Positions 24,182 through 36,700 of a stretch of DNA of 64,000 bases are shown piece after piece (within the stretch, counting starts at the first letter, position 1; every line of letters begins with the position of its first letter). The translations under genes and the position numbers were made by a program. The notes under the pieces are model-generated. The model ran no database searches and had not been told where the DNA came from. It worked only from the letters and a program-made list of their open reading frames with translations. Source of the stretch: Castor canadensis (Eukaryota; Chordata; Mammalia; Rodentia; Castoridae); the NCBI RefSeq assembly GCF_047511655.1, contig NC_133390.1:96045583-96109582 (forward strand). The letters are read 5' to 3'.

Positions 24182-24984
24182 CCTCTTCTACCTCTTCTAC
24201 CTCCATGGTAATCCAGCCTTCATACGTATTACAACTCCATGCTCACATAGACTCTGCAGGTCCTGAGTGAATGAGAGTCAGTAATAGAACACAAAGAGAG
24301 CTTGTGGTTACTCTTTTGACTCAGCTTATCTAGGAGAAAGTTAAAGGAAAACTTCTGTTTCAATTTCAAGTTATTTAACTCTTCTGTTGCCTCATTTGAT
24401 ATTCACTAAAATAGAGAAGATTTTGTTTTCCACCTGAGAGATGATTCTGTTCCTATCAGAGAATAGGATTTAGGCAGGCAGGCAGAAATTTAAAAAAAAA
24501 AAGTCGGTGGGGGGGAACAGGTAGATTTCCATCACAGTGTCTCAGTGCTGTTGCCTGGTTTGTGAGAGTTGACATGAATATCTCGAACATTGTAGTCATC
24601 ATACTTGAATGTCACTATCAAAGTATTTTTTAATTTCTAGATATAAATAACTCCTGGAGCACGTGTTTTTGTTGTGGTTTATAAGGGTGGTGATCTATGA
24701 ATGACTGATCATTGATTTTGTGGAATAAATTATGCCAAGGAATAAGCCACAAATTAATAAGTGATTCGTTTCTTACTGCAAGTAACTGCTTTTTATCAAC
24801 TTATGGGGTGACATGGGCAGATGAGGGTATTATGTGACAGGGATTTGCTTCTTAAGGAATTTAGACTCAAGCTCTAGACGGAGTTCTGATAACTATAAGG
24901 CATTAGAAATCTACCAAGTGTCCAGTGCAGTAGGATGACTGTATAGAGCAAAGGTTCTGGATGGGACAGTTTAATGGAGTCTGT

Positions 24985-25095
24985 TAGACACTTTCATGAG
25001 CATGAACCATGTGGCAGGCACTTTTATCAATAAGAATCCCTCTAATCCTCACAACAACCCAGTAAATTGGGAACTATAATAGTGTCTATTAAAGA
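24985..25095 (-). mobile_element. MIR
   Basis: catgtggcaggcacttttat, taatcctcacaacaacccag, gggaactataatagtgtc: inverted MIR core. Confidence 0.65.
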
Positions 25096-25574
25096 AAAAT
25101 AGATAAAAATACATCAAGTACTCATAGAAAAGATGAAAGGATTTTGAATTGGACCTCAAAAGATAAATACCTAAATGAAATAGTGGGGTAGAGAAAGAGG
25201 ATAGAGAATGAGCTTGAGATGTAAGTGAAGAAAACAAATCTAGCTGGATGGAGATCTTGAGAGAAGAAGGAAAGTTGGGCGAGCCAGAGGAAAGTGTTTG
25301 TATCAAATGAGGATGGGTAGATGGAACCAGATTCTTAAGGTTCTTAGAAACTAAGAAGAGGACATGGAATTGGTTCAATCAAGGCAATAGATGAATTCTT
25401 GAAGTATAAAATGGACTGAGAATCAGTGAAGAACATAAAAAATATTCACTGAGTAGTTACTACTTTATCAGCACTATACTGGTTATTACAGGAGCTACAG
25501 GGAAATACAAGATTTCAACCCCCAAATTAATGGCTTTTTATCTTTCCTTCAGTTACATTTGCCATATACTTGTA

Positions 25575-25906
25575 GCTGGCCCTCCATATCTGCGGGTTTC
25601 ACATCACAGAGTCAACTAACCACAGATCAAAATTTTCAGAAAAATTATTCATGAACTGAACATATGCAAACTTTTATTTTTTATTCCATAAACAGTACAG
25701 TACAATTAGTTACATTTTATTAAGTATTATAAGTAATCTAGAAAAAAAAATAAGTAATCTAGAGTTGATTTAAAGTCTGTGGGAGGATGTATATAGGTTA
25801 CATGCAAATATCATATTATTTTATATAAGGGAGTTAAACATCTACAGACTTTAGCATCTGAAGCGAGTCCTAGAACCAATCTATTATAGATATTGAGGAA
25901 GAACTG
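25575..25906. mobile_element. Tigger-type DNA transposon (MER2-like)
   Basis: The left end (gctggccctccatatctgcg) and the inverted right end (cagttcttcctcaatatcta) form diverged terminal inverted repeats. TA lies at 25573-25574 and 25907-25908. Internal phrases such as aagtaatctagag and gtgggaggatgtatataggt are typical of MER2-like Tigger relatives. A local duplication of ataagtaatctaga (25729-25742 and 25750-25763) separated by an A-run is private to this copy. There is no transposase frame. Confidence 0.82.
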
Positions 25907-26333
25907 TATACTCTGCTTATGGTAGACATTTTATTTACCCTGATACAATGATTAGTTTTAAGATGAAGCAGCCAGAGGAATGAGGATACAAGGAAATTAA
26001 AAGAGAAAACACCAGTTTAAAATCGGGAGGATCTATGTGTTACTGGACTGTAAGGGTAAAAAAAGTGAATGGGCAGAAACATAGCTGGAAAAACTGGCTG
26101 ATTGACAGGAACCATACATGTGTGGTCAAGATCTGGAACACTATCCAGTAGACAATGGGGGCGGCCTCCTAAAAGGACTAATGTGGAAAGCAATGTAGTC
26201 TAACATTTATTTCTGTTCTAGCTCTCCAGTGTACATAATAGAGAAAATATAATATTCAGTTCTGGTATGGCCTATTACTAGGTTATGGAATCAATTTATT
26301 GGGCTGTGACCAGCATTATGTTTATTGAAATCA

Positions 26334-26421
26334 TGGAATGGAATGTGATGGAATGGATGGGATGGGATGGAATGGGATGGGATGGGATGGGATAGGATAG
26401 GGTAGGATAGTGTAGGATAGG
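26334..26421. repeat. (GGATG)n-like pentanucleotide repeat
   Basis: TGGAATG, GGATG and then GGATA/GGTA units in tandem, with purity falling from left to right. The antisense frame reads as a Pro-Ile/Ser-His repeat and is an artefact. Confidence 0.93.
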
Positions 26422-27881
26422 TTAGAAAACAATAGAGTAAAAATATCAGAGTTCATTGAACATAGAAAGGTAAATGCTACTTTCTGTAAGTTTTGTTTCT
26501 CAAAGACGGACATTGAGTTGTTACCAGTGACTGAAGAATATGAATAATTAGGAAAAGGAAGGCTCAGATTAAGGAATTACAAGATTAAATCAGATTAATG
26601 AAAAGAAAACTGCAAGAGGTTATTCCTCATGAGATGTTGGCTTTAGGAAAATAGGTAGTTAACAGAGTTTCTAGAAGTAACATAGTGAAGAATAAATTGT
26701 CAAGAGACTTTAAAAAGAAAATTTTTTCATGATTATTACTGCAAATCAACCAAGAAGCCTTCTTTCTTGAGAATGGGTTTTCATACACTTTAGTTCATTG
26801 AGCCTGTGGATGAAACACTTTTGTCCCAAAAAGTTATACTGACTATGCTAATTATGTGTTCAGGATGTAAACCGAAAATTGGCAAGCATGACTTTTACCT
26901 TGAAATTTCATATATTGGCACAGTTTGTTTTTGCACTGGTTATGTGGTTGAGCATGATATAATCTCAATACTCCAGTTAAAAGGATAAACCACCACCTAA
27001 AACTGAAGGCTGATTTTATTTGTAAAATCGAGGGCAACTCTGCTGGTAGGACACAGCTTTTCTGAACAAATCTTGCTTTCAGAAGCAGAAGGGAAACTGA
27101 AGGGGAAGTGGACACAGTGTCCAGTAAGTTTTCCTTGTAAGAAAAATGAGAGATGGGATAATAATCCAAGGAGCGTGTAGTGTTGGGTTGATTTTTAAAT
27201 TGTTTTATGAATGTTTGAGAATATGAGAACCAAGCAGAATTATATTGTAAAAAGCTAAGACAGAGAGAATGGGAGCAAATGAAAAGAAAATTAATGGTGT
27301 GAGACCCTCCCCAGTTGGTGGAGAGGTCTGGAGACTCTAGAACGACACAGTACAAACATGTGGGAACTTGTTCCACCAGGAAAGGAAGAGTTTTTCATGG
27401 GTGAAGGGTATGTTGAGAGAATTCTTAGCTCATTTTTTAAAATTGTGTTGAAAGCAGTTGAGGAATTTGAAACTTGAAACCATACATTGAACAGAATACA
27501 GAAACAAATTAGACAGGGAATGAATAGAAATAGAGAGGGATTCACGTCTAAGGAGATGAACCATGAGTCTACAGTGACAGTAAAGTGCAAAGTTAGATGA
27601 TTTTTTTTCCAATGTGTCTCTGAGAACCCAAAAGTTTTGACTGACTCAGATTTGAGGTGATGATGAGAAGCATGAGAGGGCAGACTGGTGTGATTAATGA
27701 GAGAAGAGTGGTTACAATGATGGACTAGGGGTTTGGGCTAGGTAAGAAAGGACAGAAGAAAGCTATCAGGTTGAGAAAGTACTTGGTGGTACAGGGATTG
27801 AAGCTTCAAAGAAGGGTGTTTGAAGACATAAGCGTGAAGAAGCTGAAAGGCTAGGGGACTTGGTCAAGAAGTGATATTCTG

Positions 27882-28107
27882 GGGGCCAGACATGGTGGCC
27901 CATACCTATAATTCCAACTATGTGGGAGGCATAGGTAGAAGGGTCACAGCCTGAGGTCAGTCCCTAGGGAAAAAGTGCAAGACCTTCTCAAAAAAAATAA
28001 CTAAAACAAAAAGGGCTGGGATGTGGCTCAAGTAGTAGTGCCTGCCTAGCAAGCACAAGGCACTAAGTCCAAAATCCCAGTACTGCAAAACAAAAATTTT
28101 TAAATAA
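27882..28107 (+). mobile_element. Composite SINE: 7SL/B1-like plus tRNA-like
   Basis: A B1-like left part (ccagacatggtggcccatac) is joined through an A-rich linker to a tRNA-like part beginning gggctgggatgtggctcaag at about 28013. It is flanked by aagaagtgatattctg (27866-27881) and aagaagtaatattctg (28108-28123), a 16-bp target duplication with one mismatch. Confidence 0.92.
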
Positions 28108-30002
28108 AAGAAGTAATATTCTGAGGCTTGGAGTTTGAGATTTCAGAGAAATCTCAGTTTCATGAACTTGGGTTGCTAAACCAGAGGAATTAAGGTGTTT
28201 AGAAAATGAGAGGAAAGGATATTATATGATTTATGTGAACTTGCTGAGGATGATGTTGACACAATGAGCAAAGAGGAACCATGATCCAGGTGTCAAGTAA
28301 ATGTAAATGTAAGAAAATAATCAGAAATCTGGAAGATCATAAGATTATACAGAAAAGAATATCTACATGACATGATGCTCTGTAATGCTGCATGCCATAA
28401 GGGAAAAGAAGGGAAAAAACCTCCATGTGACAGCAACTGTAGGGAACATGGGCTCCTGGGAGAGCCCAGCTTAAATTGAAGAAGGTTGAGAAAACACTCA
28501 ATTTGCTTTGGGGCAAAAAGTGTAAGTACTTCCCTCAATTCCAACAGCATATGGTCTAGACTGGTGGAGGGGGTGTTCAGTGAAATAATTCAGTTGCGTT
28601 GAAATGGTCTTGTTGGAAATCTTGCCCCTGGTCTGAAAAGAAAGAAAAACAAAGAGGTCTTTTCTTACCCAGCAAAGTGTAAGGATAATTGTCTTCTTTT
28701 TGTTACTTGTTCCTTGCCTGCATCCTTTTTTCCTGTGTATATACAGTACTAATAGAAAAAACAGTAAGGGTTATTAGAGTTATGCAAACTGCTACAATGA
28801 CAAATTGCGTTTATAATACACCTTTAAAGGTAGTCAGCAAGGTTGTTTTTATATTTTGACATGTTCATTTATATTTATTGGACTTTGCTCTTGTTTTTGA
28901 TATTTGACATATTGGTGAATAATTGCTTATGACTGCTTAGGAGAAAGCATAACAATACATACAATAGTGAGCACATCTTTTTTTAAATAAAGGAATCACC
29001 CCTATTTACAAGGAGTCTTTAAGGAGTTAATTTAAAATATCAGTAAATAGGAATTCTGAGTGATCTTATTAACACACACGTTGTGTGTGTGTGTACATGC
29101 ATGGACATGTGTGAGCTGCTAGTGTGCCATATTCTGCATATTTCCTAGGGCACTTTGTTTTGAGATAGGGTGATAATTATTTGCTGGCAAGTAAAGGTTT
29201 AAACAGCCAAGAAAAAATTTAAATACCAAGCACAATATGAAAAATGAAACAATATTCACACTCTGATGTCTTCATAAGGTGTGAACCATTGAATGCTGGT
29301 AATTTCACACCAGTCAGTTCTTTTGTTTTTATTTTAATCAATCATAACCTCAAAATTTCATCAACAATGCCCCACCCCCAAAAATAGCTTAGAGTAGTCC
29401 AGCCCTGATACTACCCTCAAATTGGGAATTAACTGAACTATTTATTTACATGGGTTATGGGAACTGTTATCAAGTATTCACTTAAACAAAAGAAGTATGT
29501 AAAATAGTATGGTCTCAAACACCTGGAGCATACGTCATCTTAGAGCTGACACTAAGGGACCTGCTCAACAGTTCTGTTTCCCATAGAGTTATTTGAAATT
29601 GAGTTACTGTATACTTCTTTCAACTTTAGTGGCATGAACACTGAGAGTGCATTCTAAAGCAGGTCCTGGACTGCTAAGTGTTTGTAAGCTGATTAATTTA
29701 GATACAGTTCTGCTAAGACAGAGAGTTGAGATAAAATGATCTCACATGTGTGGATGCCCATTTAAAGAATCACGTGATTGTTGCCACTGCCACATTTAAT
29801 TTAGGCTGTCACAAGAGAAATATTGAAAAATGACAATAAAATATCTTGGTTGAAGTAAGAGAGAAATGTAAGAGCTTGTAATATATTTTTGACCTCTGGG
29901 TAAGTGCAACTTGAGGTTGCACAATGGGGTTCTCAGGGAATCATCAGCTCATCCACCACAGCAGCCCATGGAAGAGAAGGGGGTTTGCTGTGCCGCTCAC
30001 TG

Positions 30003-30754
30003 CTTTTATAAATTTTAATTGCACATTTCATTTTTCTATAAATAATACATTCACAAAGTTCAAAATTCAAGAGGTAGACAACACTATATAGTAAAAAGTC
30101 TTCTTTCTACATCTATTCTCTGGCCACTAAATTTCTTTCCAAATGTTTATCTTTTAAGTCAATAAAATAATAGGCTAGCAGAGTGTCTCAAGCAGTAGAG
30201 TGCCTGTTTTGCAAGCATGAAGCTCTGAGTTCAAACCCCAATCCCACCAAAAAAAAAAAAAGATTAACAATACGGTAGCATAGTATACCTTTTCTACACC
30301 TTGATAGTTTTACTTACAAATAAATCTTAAAGACCATTCTATGTCAATCTATAACATATTTCCTTCTTTTTATGATTGCATAATCTGTTTCTTTAAAGAT
30401 ATATATTGCTCATTAATAAGTATCTGGGTTATTTCCAGCATTCTGCTCTTAGAGTAAAACAGCAAAAAAAAATTCATGTTGCATGAATGCAGACATGTCT
30501 ACAGGATACATTCCTTGAGTTCAAATCCCGGAGTTTGAACCTGTGGAATTTTAATAAATATGGCCAAATTACACTCCTAGCAACTACGTATGAAAGGTTT
30601 ATTTTCTATATCTCACCAAACCATTGTATTACCAAATTTTTATCTGTTCCAAAATAATAGATTAAAAATCAGAGTATAAGACAAGTTTGTATTTCTGTTA
30701 TTATGAGGTGAGCTAAACATATTTACCTATGTTTGAGTCATTTACATTTGCATT
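30003..30754 (-). mobile_element. Old L1 fragment, antisense, with nested SINE
   Basis: On the + strand it reads as an inverted L1 3' end: tcacaaagttcaaaattcaa at 30051, ctgggttatttccagcattctgc near 30425, tctacaggatacattccttgag near 30499, tggccaaattacactcctag at 30561, and gtatttctgttattatgagg at 30689. A SINE splits it at 30172-30262. Much diverged; borders approximate. Confidence 0.72.
30172..30262 (+). mobile_element. tRNA-derived SINE inserted in old L1
   Basis: ggctagcagagtgtctcaag, gagttcaaaccccaatccca and an A13 tail. It interrupts the antisense L1 relic at 30003-30754. Confidence 0.88.
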
Positions 30755-30821
30755 TCCATATGTATATATGTGTGTGTGTGTATGTGTATATATATACATG
30801 CGTGTATATGTATATATATAA
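30755..30821. repeat. TG/TA simple repeat
   Basis: tgtgtgtgtgtatgtgtata and tatatatata runs lie between an old L1 and an antisense SINE. Confidence 0.9.
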
Positions 30822-31030
30822 AATTTATTGATGGCCCTGAGGTTTGAGCTCACACTTGCTAAGCTGGAACTCTACCACTTGAGCCACTCCACCAGCCCTT
30901 TTTCGTTATATGTTTTTTTCGAAATAGGGTCTTGCAAAGTATTTGCCTGGGCTGGCTTTGAACTGCCATCCTCCTGATCTCTGCCTCCTGAGTAGCTAGG
31001 ATTACAGGTATGAGCCAACAGTGTCTGGCC
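30822..31030 (-). mobile_element. Composite SINE, antisense
   Basis: The + strand reads the reversed tRNA-like unit (ggtttgagctcacacttgct, accacttgagccactccacc) followed by a reversed B1-like unit (tgagtagctaggattacagg, gagccaacagtgtctggcc). It directly abuts a TG/TA-rich simple repeat on its left, possibly grown from its A-tail region. Confidence 0.88.
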
Positions 31031-31584
31031 ATGTTTATATCTATTATTATACTCTAATTTTCTAGTGGGCTATGATGCTTGTCTTAGGAGGGCTTTTAGA
31101 TTCAAACAAGTTGAAAGATCCCTCTCAGGCAAATAAATGTCTCCCTATGTCATTCCAGTAATTCTCTGTGAAGTAGCAGAAACTGACTTCGTTTTAATTG
31201 TGTTTACTTATAAACTTGCACTAGAACCCAGTCATCACCCATTAGAAGTGCTAGTTCTGACCTAGTTCCTATTTGTTACGGTGTGAGGCAGCTGTCTCTG
31301 AAATGAAGTATGTGCTCATAATTTCAAGAAATGGGACAATAGTTAAGCGATAACATTGACCAAAAAAATTCTTAGTTTATAAAAATCAGAAATTGTATTA
31401 GTAAGATTGTTGTATAAAAGCATTATTTCTCTTACTTTGTGAGATTATAAAATCAACAGGGTGATGTAAGAATTACTCATTACTTGAGATTGTAACATTT
31501 TAGGTTTTGATGCTATTTCTAATGCCTCAAATCTAGTGCTGCCATTTCTCCAAGAGATATTCTCAGGGGAAAAATAAATATATC

Positions 31585-31599
31585 AGAAATACTCAGATT
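31585..31599. repeat. L1 target-site duplication, left copy
   Basis: agaaatactcagatt lies immediately before the L1 5' end. It matches the right copy at 37891-37905 at 14 of 15 positions. Confidence 0.88.
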
Positions 31600-32558
31600 G
31601 GTCTGCTGATCACATTTTAAGGCCACCACAAGGCTCCTGAAGTGCTCCTGAGTTCTAAACCATTGCCCCCTCAGCTGTGGAGCTGTGGGTTCTAGGCAGT
31701 GAAGGCTACCAGAAGAATCTCATCAGATAAAAACTTCATGTGGTGATGAACGTAGGTTCCTCATGTGATAGCAAAGCCCAGAAGGACACTTACATCTGCA
31801 GCTCAGGCCTGGCGGAAAATACCATGACAACTGCTGATAAGCTGAATTAAAGTGAATTGATGGAGGATCCAAAATGGTGACTGGGACACAGACTCAGACT
31901 GCGTGAGCTCCGGGAATCAGGGACTTTGCTGAGATGTGGGAGACACATTTGGGTGAAGTGAAGCACAAGGGAGAGCTGAAACTTTGGCACCCAGAACCCC
32001 ACAGAAGGCGTCTCCATGTCACGATACACTGAAAGAACAGGCAGGCTGCCTGGGCCACTGGGCCCCTACCCCACAGGCCTGCCAGGCTGCCACCTGCCCA
32101 CCAGCCTGCTGGCACACCAGCCCCTGCCCACCACAGGAGGGCTCCAACACTACCAGATGCCAGCTCCAAACCTGCCTAGGAGATGCAGACAAACAGGACT
32201 GGATGCTAAAGGAGTAACACCAAAACTACTAAGACTAAAATTCTACTCTTCCTGAACTGGGGATTTTTTTTTTTCTGTTTTATTTTTTTTCTCTTTTCTT
32301 TAAGTATTTGTTTGTGTTGTTCACTGTTCGATTGCCCACCATCTCTCCCTGTTGATTTCTTTGGTTCTCCATTTTTTTTTCTCTTTCTTTTTTCTCCTTC
32401 TTTCTTGGTTTTGTTAGTTTTGTGATTGTAAATTAGCTAATACTAAATTACACATAGACCAGGGACAGAAACAGTACCACGAGGAATGAAGGGAAGATGA
32501 AAAATGGATGGAAACCATTCTCCCCCCAAAAATAAATTATTACAGGATTCAGAGAGAA
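31600..32558 (+). promoter_or_regulatory. L1 5' UTR / internal promoter region
   Basis: About 0.96 kb lies between the left target-site duplication and the first ORF1 methionine. It includes the L1-like phrase ggatccaaaatggtgac near 31865 and a GC-rich, CCTGCC/CAGGC-rich block at about 32030-32190 that stands out from the AT-rich surroundings. A T-rich run at 32262-32440 follows. L1 5' UTRs carry an internal Pol II promoter in known families; activity here is only inferred. Open frames within it are by-products of the GC-rich composition. Confidence 0.75.
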
Positions 32559-33637
32559 ATGAAGAAAACAGATACCCAGATCCAGACTCCAACAAAACAA
32601 AGATAAACTATACCATGGAGCCCATAAAAACACTCTGAAAGAAGAAACTCTGCAAATAAATCAATGAGCATTTCATAGAGATGTTAAAAGACATGGTCAA
32701 CCAAAATGTACAGAAGGCACTCAAGAAATTCTAAGACAACAAAAGTAAAGAATATGAGAAAACACAAAAACAAATAACTGAAATCATAGGAGCCCTAAAT
32801 AAATACCAAAGTGAAACAGAAAACACCACAAATAGAGAGATAAATGAATTAAGGATGAAAATTGACAATATTGAAGAGGAAGTGACCACGATATGGAAAA
32901 CTTCAGAAAAAGAATGAAACAGAAATACAAAACAAAATGGAAGGCCACTCCAGCATACTAGAACAAGCAGAAGACAGAATCTCAGAACTTGAAGATGAAA
33001 TGGTAATTAAAGGAAAAACTGAAGAACTGTTAGTCAGACAACTCAAGTCCTGTGAAAGAAATATGCAAGAACTCACTGACTCCATTAAAAGACCAAACCT
33101 AAGAATTATGGGCTTTGAAGAAGAAGGAGAGGTACAAGCAAAAGGAATTCATAATATATTCAACAAAATAATAGCAGAATATTTCCCAAATCTAGAGAAA
33201 ACTATGCCCATTCAGGTACAGGAAGTCTCCAGGACACCAAACAGACTTGACGAAAAATAGAACTACCCCATGACACATTATCATTAAAACAACAATCACA
33301 GAAAATAAAGAAAGAATAGAGAAAACAAGTAACATACAAAGGTAAACCCATCAAAATCACAGCAGATTTCTCAACAGAAACCTTAAAGCAAAAAGAGCTT
33401 GGGATTAGATCTTCCAGGCACTGAATGAAAATAACTTTAACCCTAGGCTACTCTACCCAGCTCATTCAAAATAGATGGACCATTAAAGTCTTCCACAATA
33501 AACAGAAACTAATACAACATATGAAAATCAAGCCACCACTACAAAAGATTCTTCAAGGAATTCTGCATACAGAAAATGAAAGCAAACAAAAAAATGAGAG
33601 TACAGGCAGCACCAAACCACAGGAGAAGAAAAGATAA
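32559..33637 (+). pseudogene. L1 ORF1 remnant (RNA-binding chaperone)
   Basis: ORF1p coats L1 RNA. The decayed frame shows a coiled-coil section (near 32660-33030, including EQAEDRISELEDEM at about 32963-33003) and the RRM section with KRPNLRIMGFEEEG at 33089-33130, then EYFPNLE and RTPNRL. A C-terminal part around 33425-33637 carries NKQKLIQHMKIKPPLQKIL. It is broken by a stop soon after the proposed start, several stops in the coiled coil, and at least two frameshifts, including one near 33260-33425. The start at 32559 is the first methionine in a plausible context and is uncertain; the end at 33637 is clearer. Confidence 0.8.
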
Positions 33638-33702
33638 GGAATCAGAGAGTAACATTGATTCAGCTGCACACACTCAAATCCTTAAACAACAAAAACAACT
33701 AA

Positions 33703-36700
33703 ATGACAGGAATCACCACATACCTGTCAATACTAACACTGAATGCTAACGGACTAAATTCCCCCATCAAAAGACTCCATTTGGCAAAAAGATTAAAAAG
33801 GAAGATCCAACAATCTGTTGTTTACAGGAGACCCATCTCATTGACAGAAACAAGCACTGGCTTAGGGTGAAAGGCTGGAAGAAGATTTACCAAGCCAATG
33901 GCCCCCAAAAACAGGCAGGAGTAGCAATACCTATCTCAGACAAAATAGACTTCAAACTGAAATCGATCAAGTGAGATAAAGAAGGACACTCCATACTAAT
34001 AAAAGGGGAAATACACCAAAAGGAAAAAACAATTATCAACCTATATGCACCCAATGTCAATGCACCCAATTTCATCAAACATACTCTGAAGGACCTGAAA
34101 ACATATATAGACTCAATCACAGTGGTAGTAGGAGACTTTAATATCTCCCTATCACCAATGGATAGGTCACCCAAACAAAAAATCAATAAATTCTAGAAAT
34201 AAACCACACCATAGGTCCATTTGGACCTAGCTGATGTTTATAGAATATTTCATCCAACTTCTGCACAATATACATTCTTTTCAGCAGCTCATGGAATCTT
34301 CTCCAAAACTGATCATATCTTAGGGCACAAAGCAAGTCTCAGCAAATATAAGAAAATGGAAATAATCCCATGCATTCTATCTAATCATAGTACATTAAAA
34401 CTAGAAATCAACAACAAAAACAACAGTAAAAGACATGCAAACAATTGGAAGCTGAAAAACACATTGCTCAATGATGAATGGGTCATTGATGAAACAAAAG
34501 AGGAAATTAGAAGGTTCCTGGAAGTTAATGAAAATGAAAACAAGACCTACCAGAACCTATGGGACACAGCAAAGGCAGTCCTAAGAAGAAAGTTTATATC
34601 CATGAGTGCACATATTAAAAGGTCAGAAAGATCTCAAATCAATGACCTAATGCTGCATCTCAAACTCCTAGAAAAAACAAGAACAAGCAAATCCCAAAAC
34701 AAGCAGAGAAGAGAAATAATAAAATTAAGGGCTGAAATAGAAACAAAAAAAAATACAAAGAATCAATGAAACAAAAAGCTGTTTCTTTGAAAACATCAAT
34801 AAGATTGACAGAACCCTGGCAAACCTGACTAAAATGACGAGAGAAAAAACCCAAATCAGTAAAATCTGAAATGCAAAAGGTGAGATAGCAACCACCATGG
34901 AAATCCAGGAAATCATCAGTGACTACTTTGAGAATCCATATTCTAATAAATTGGAAAATTCTGAAGAAATGGACAGATTTCTAGGTACTTACAACCATCC
35001 AAAACTGAACCAAGAGGATATTAATCACCTGAATAGATATATAACACAAAAGGAAATTGAAGCAGCAATAAAGAGTCTCCCAAAAAAGAAAAGTCCAGGA
35101 CATGATGGATTCTCTGCTGAATTCTATCAGACCTTTAAAGAAGAACTAATACAACCCTCCTTAAACTGTTCCACAAAAAGAAAGGGAAGGAACACCGCCT
35201 AACTCATTTTATGAAGCCAGTATTACACTTATCCCAAAACCAGACAAAGACACCTCCAAAAAGGAAAACTATAGGCCAATTTCCTTAATGAACATCAGTG
35301 CAAAAATCCTCAACAAAATGAAGGCAAACCAAATCCAACAACACATCAGAAAGATCATCCACCATGACCAAGTCAGCTTCATCCCAGGGATGCAAGGGGG
35401 GGTTCAACATACGCAAATCTATAAATGTAACACAGCACATTAACAGAAGCAAAGACAAAAACCACTTGATCATCTCAATAGATGCAGAAAAAGCCTTTGA
35501 TAAGATCCAACATCATTTCATGATAAAAGCTCTAAGAAAACTAGGAATAGAAGGAATGTACCTCAACATTGTAAAATCTATATATGACAAACCTACAGCC
35601 AACAACATACTTAATGGTAAAAAACTGAAACCATTTCCCCTAAAATCAGGAATGAGACAAGGGTACCCACTATCCCTACTTCTATTCAACATAGTACTAG
35701 AATATCTAGCCAGGGCAATTAGGCAAGAAGAAGAAATAAAAGGAATACAAATAGGTAAAGAAACTGTCAAAATATCCCTATTTGCAGATGACATGATCCT
35801 ATACCTTAAAGACCCAAAGACTCTTAGACACCATAAACAGCTATAGCAAGGTGGCAGGATACAAAATCAACTTACAAAAATCGTTAGCTTTTCTATACAT
35901 CAACAACGAACAAACTTAGAAGAATATGTGGAAACAATTCCATTCACAATAGCCTCAAAAAAATCAAATACCTAGGAGTAAACTTAACAAAAGATGTAAA
36001 TGACCTGTACAAGGAGAACTACAAACCCCTGAAGAAAGAGATCGAGGAAGACTACAGAAGGTGGAAAGATACCCTGTGCTCATGGATTGGTGGAATCAAC
36101 ATAGGACAAATGGCTATACTACCAAAAGCAATCTACATATTTAATGCAATTCCCATCAAAATCCCAATGACTTTCTCAGAGATTGAAAAATCTACCCTAA
36201 AGTTCATTTGGAAACACAAGAGACCGAGAATAGCCAAGGCAATATTCAGCAAAAAGAGCAATGCTGGAGGTATCACAATACCTGACTTCAAACTATATTA
36301 CAAAGCAATAGCAATAAAAACATCATGGTACTGGCACAAAAACAGATATTAAGACCAATGGAACAGAATAGAGGACCTGGATATGAATCCACCCAACTAT
36401 ACTCACCTCATTTTTGAAAAAGGTGCCAAATGTTGCTGGGAAAAGTGATTATTCATCTGCAAGAAACTGAAACTAGATCCATGTTTATCACCCTGTTCTA
36501 GTATCAACTCAAAATGGATCAAGGACCTTAATATCAGACCCAAACTCTGAAGTTAGTATAGGAAGGAGCAGGAAACACTCTGGAAGTAGTAAGTATGGAC
36601 TTCCTCAATAGAACCCCTGCAGCCCAGCAACTAAGAGAAAGAATGGACAAATGGGACTTCATAAAATTAAAAAGCTTCTGCACAACAAAAGTAATGGTCT

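Larger units (their letters stand above)
15266..31584 (+). other. SPATA16: SPATA16 downstream intron, first part
   Basis: The intron starts at the donor. It contains the composite SINEs, MIR, MER5A-like, MaLR and Tigger copies and simple repeats listed separately. Stretches where I see nothing definable are 15450-16830, 16970-18069, 18403-19339, 20186-20974, 21601-22290, 22400-23139, 23286-24115, 24179-24984, 25907-26333, 26422-27090, 28124-30002 and 31031-31584. I searched by eye for the next SPATA16 exon (expected to begin LCSKG) and did not find it. Confidence 0.75.

Noticed and set aside
24042..24270. Frames with a long Ser-Leu repeat
   Set aside because: They are translations of the (CT)n microsatellite.
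26331..26513. Frame with Pro-Ile/Ser-His repeats
   Set aside because: It is the translation of the GGATG-like pentanucleotide array.
26852..27376. 174-codon minus-strand frame
   Set aside because: It begins inside repeat-like purine-rich DNA (so the opposite strand is pyrimidine-rich and stop-poor), is Ser/Leu/Phe-rich, and matches no family I know.
30510..30545. gagttcaaatcccgg, which resembles a tRNA B-box
   Set aside because: No A-box or cloverleaf around it, and it lies inside an old L1 fragment.
31847..32255. Several frames on both strands
   Set aside because: They lie in the GC-rich L1 5' UTR, which is non-coding.
34897..35846. Apparent separate reverse-transcriptase genes
   Set aside because: They are pieces of one broken L1 ORF2 with frameshifts between them.
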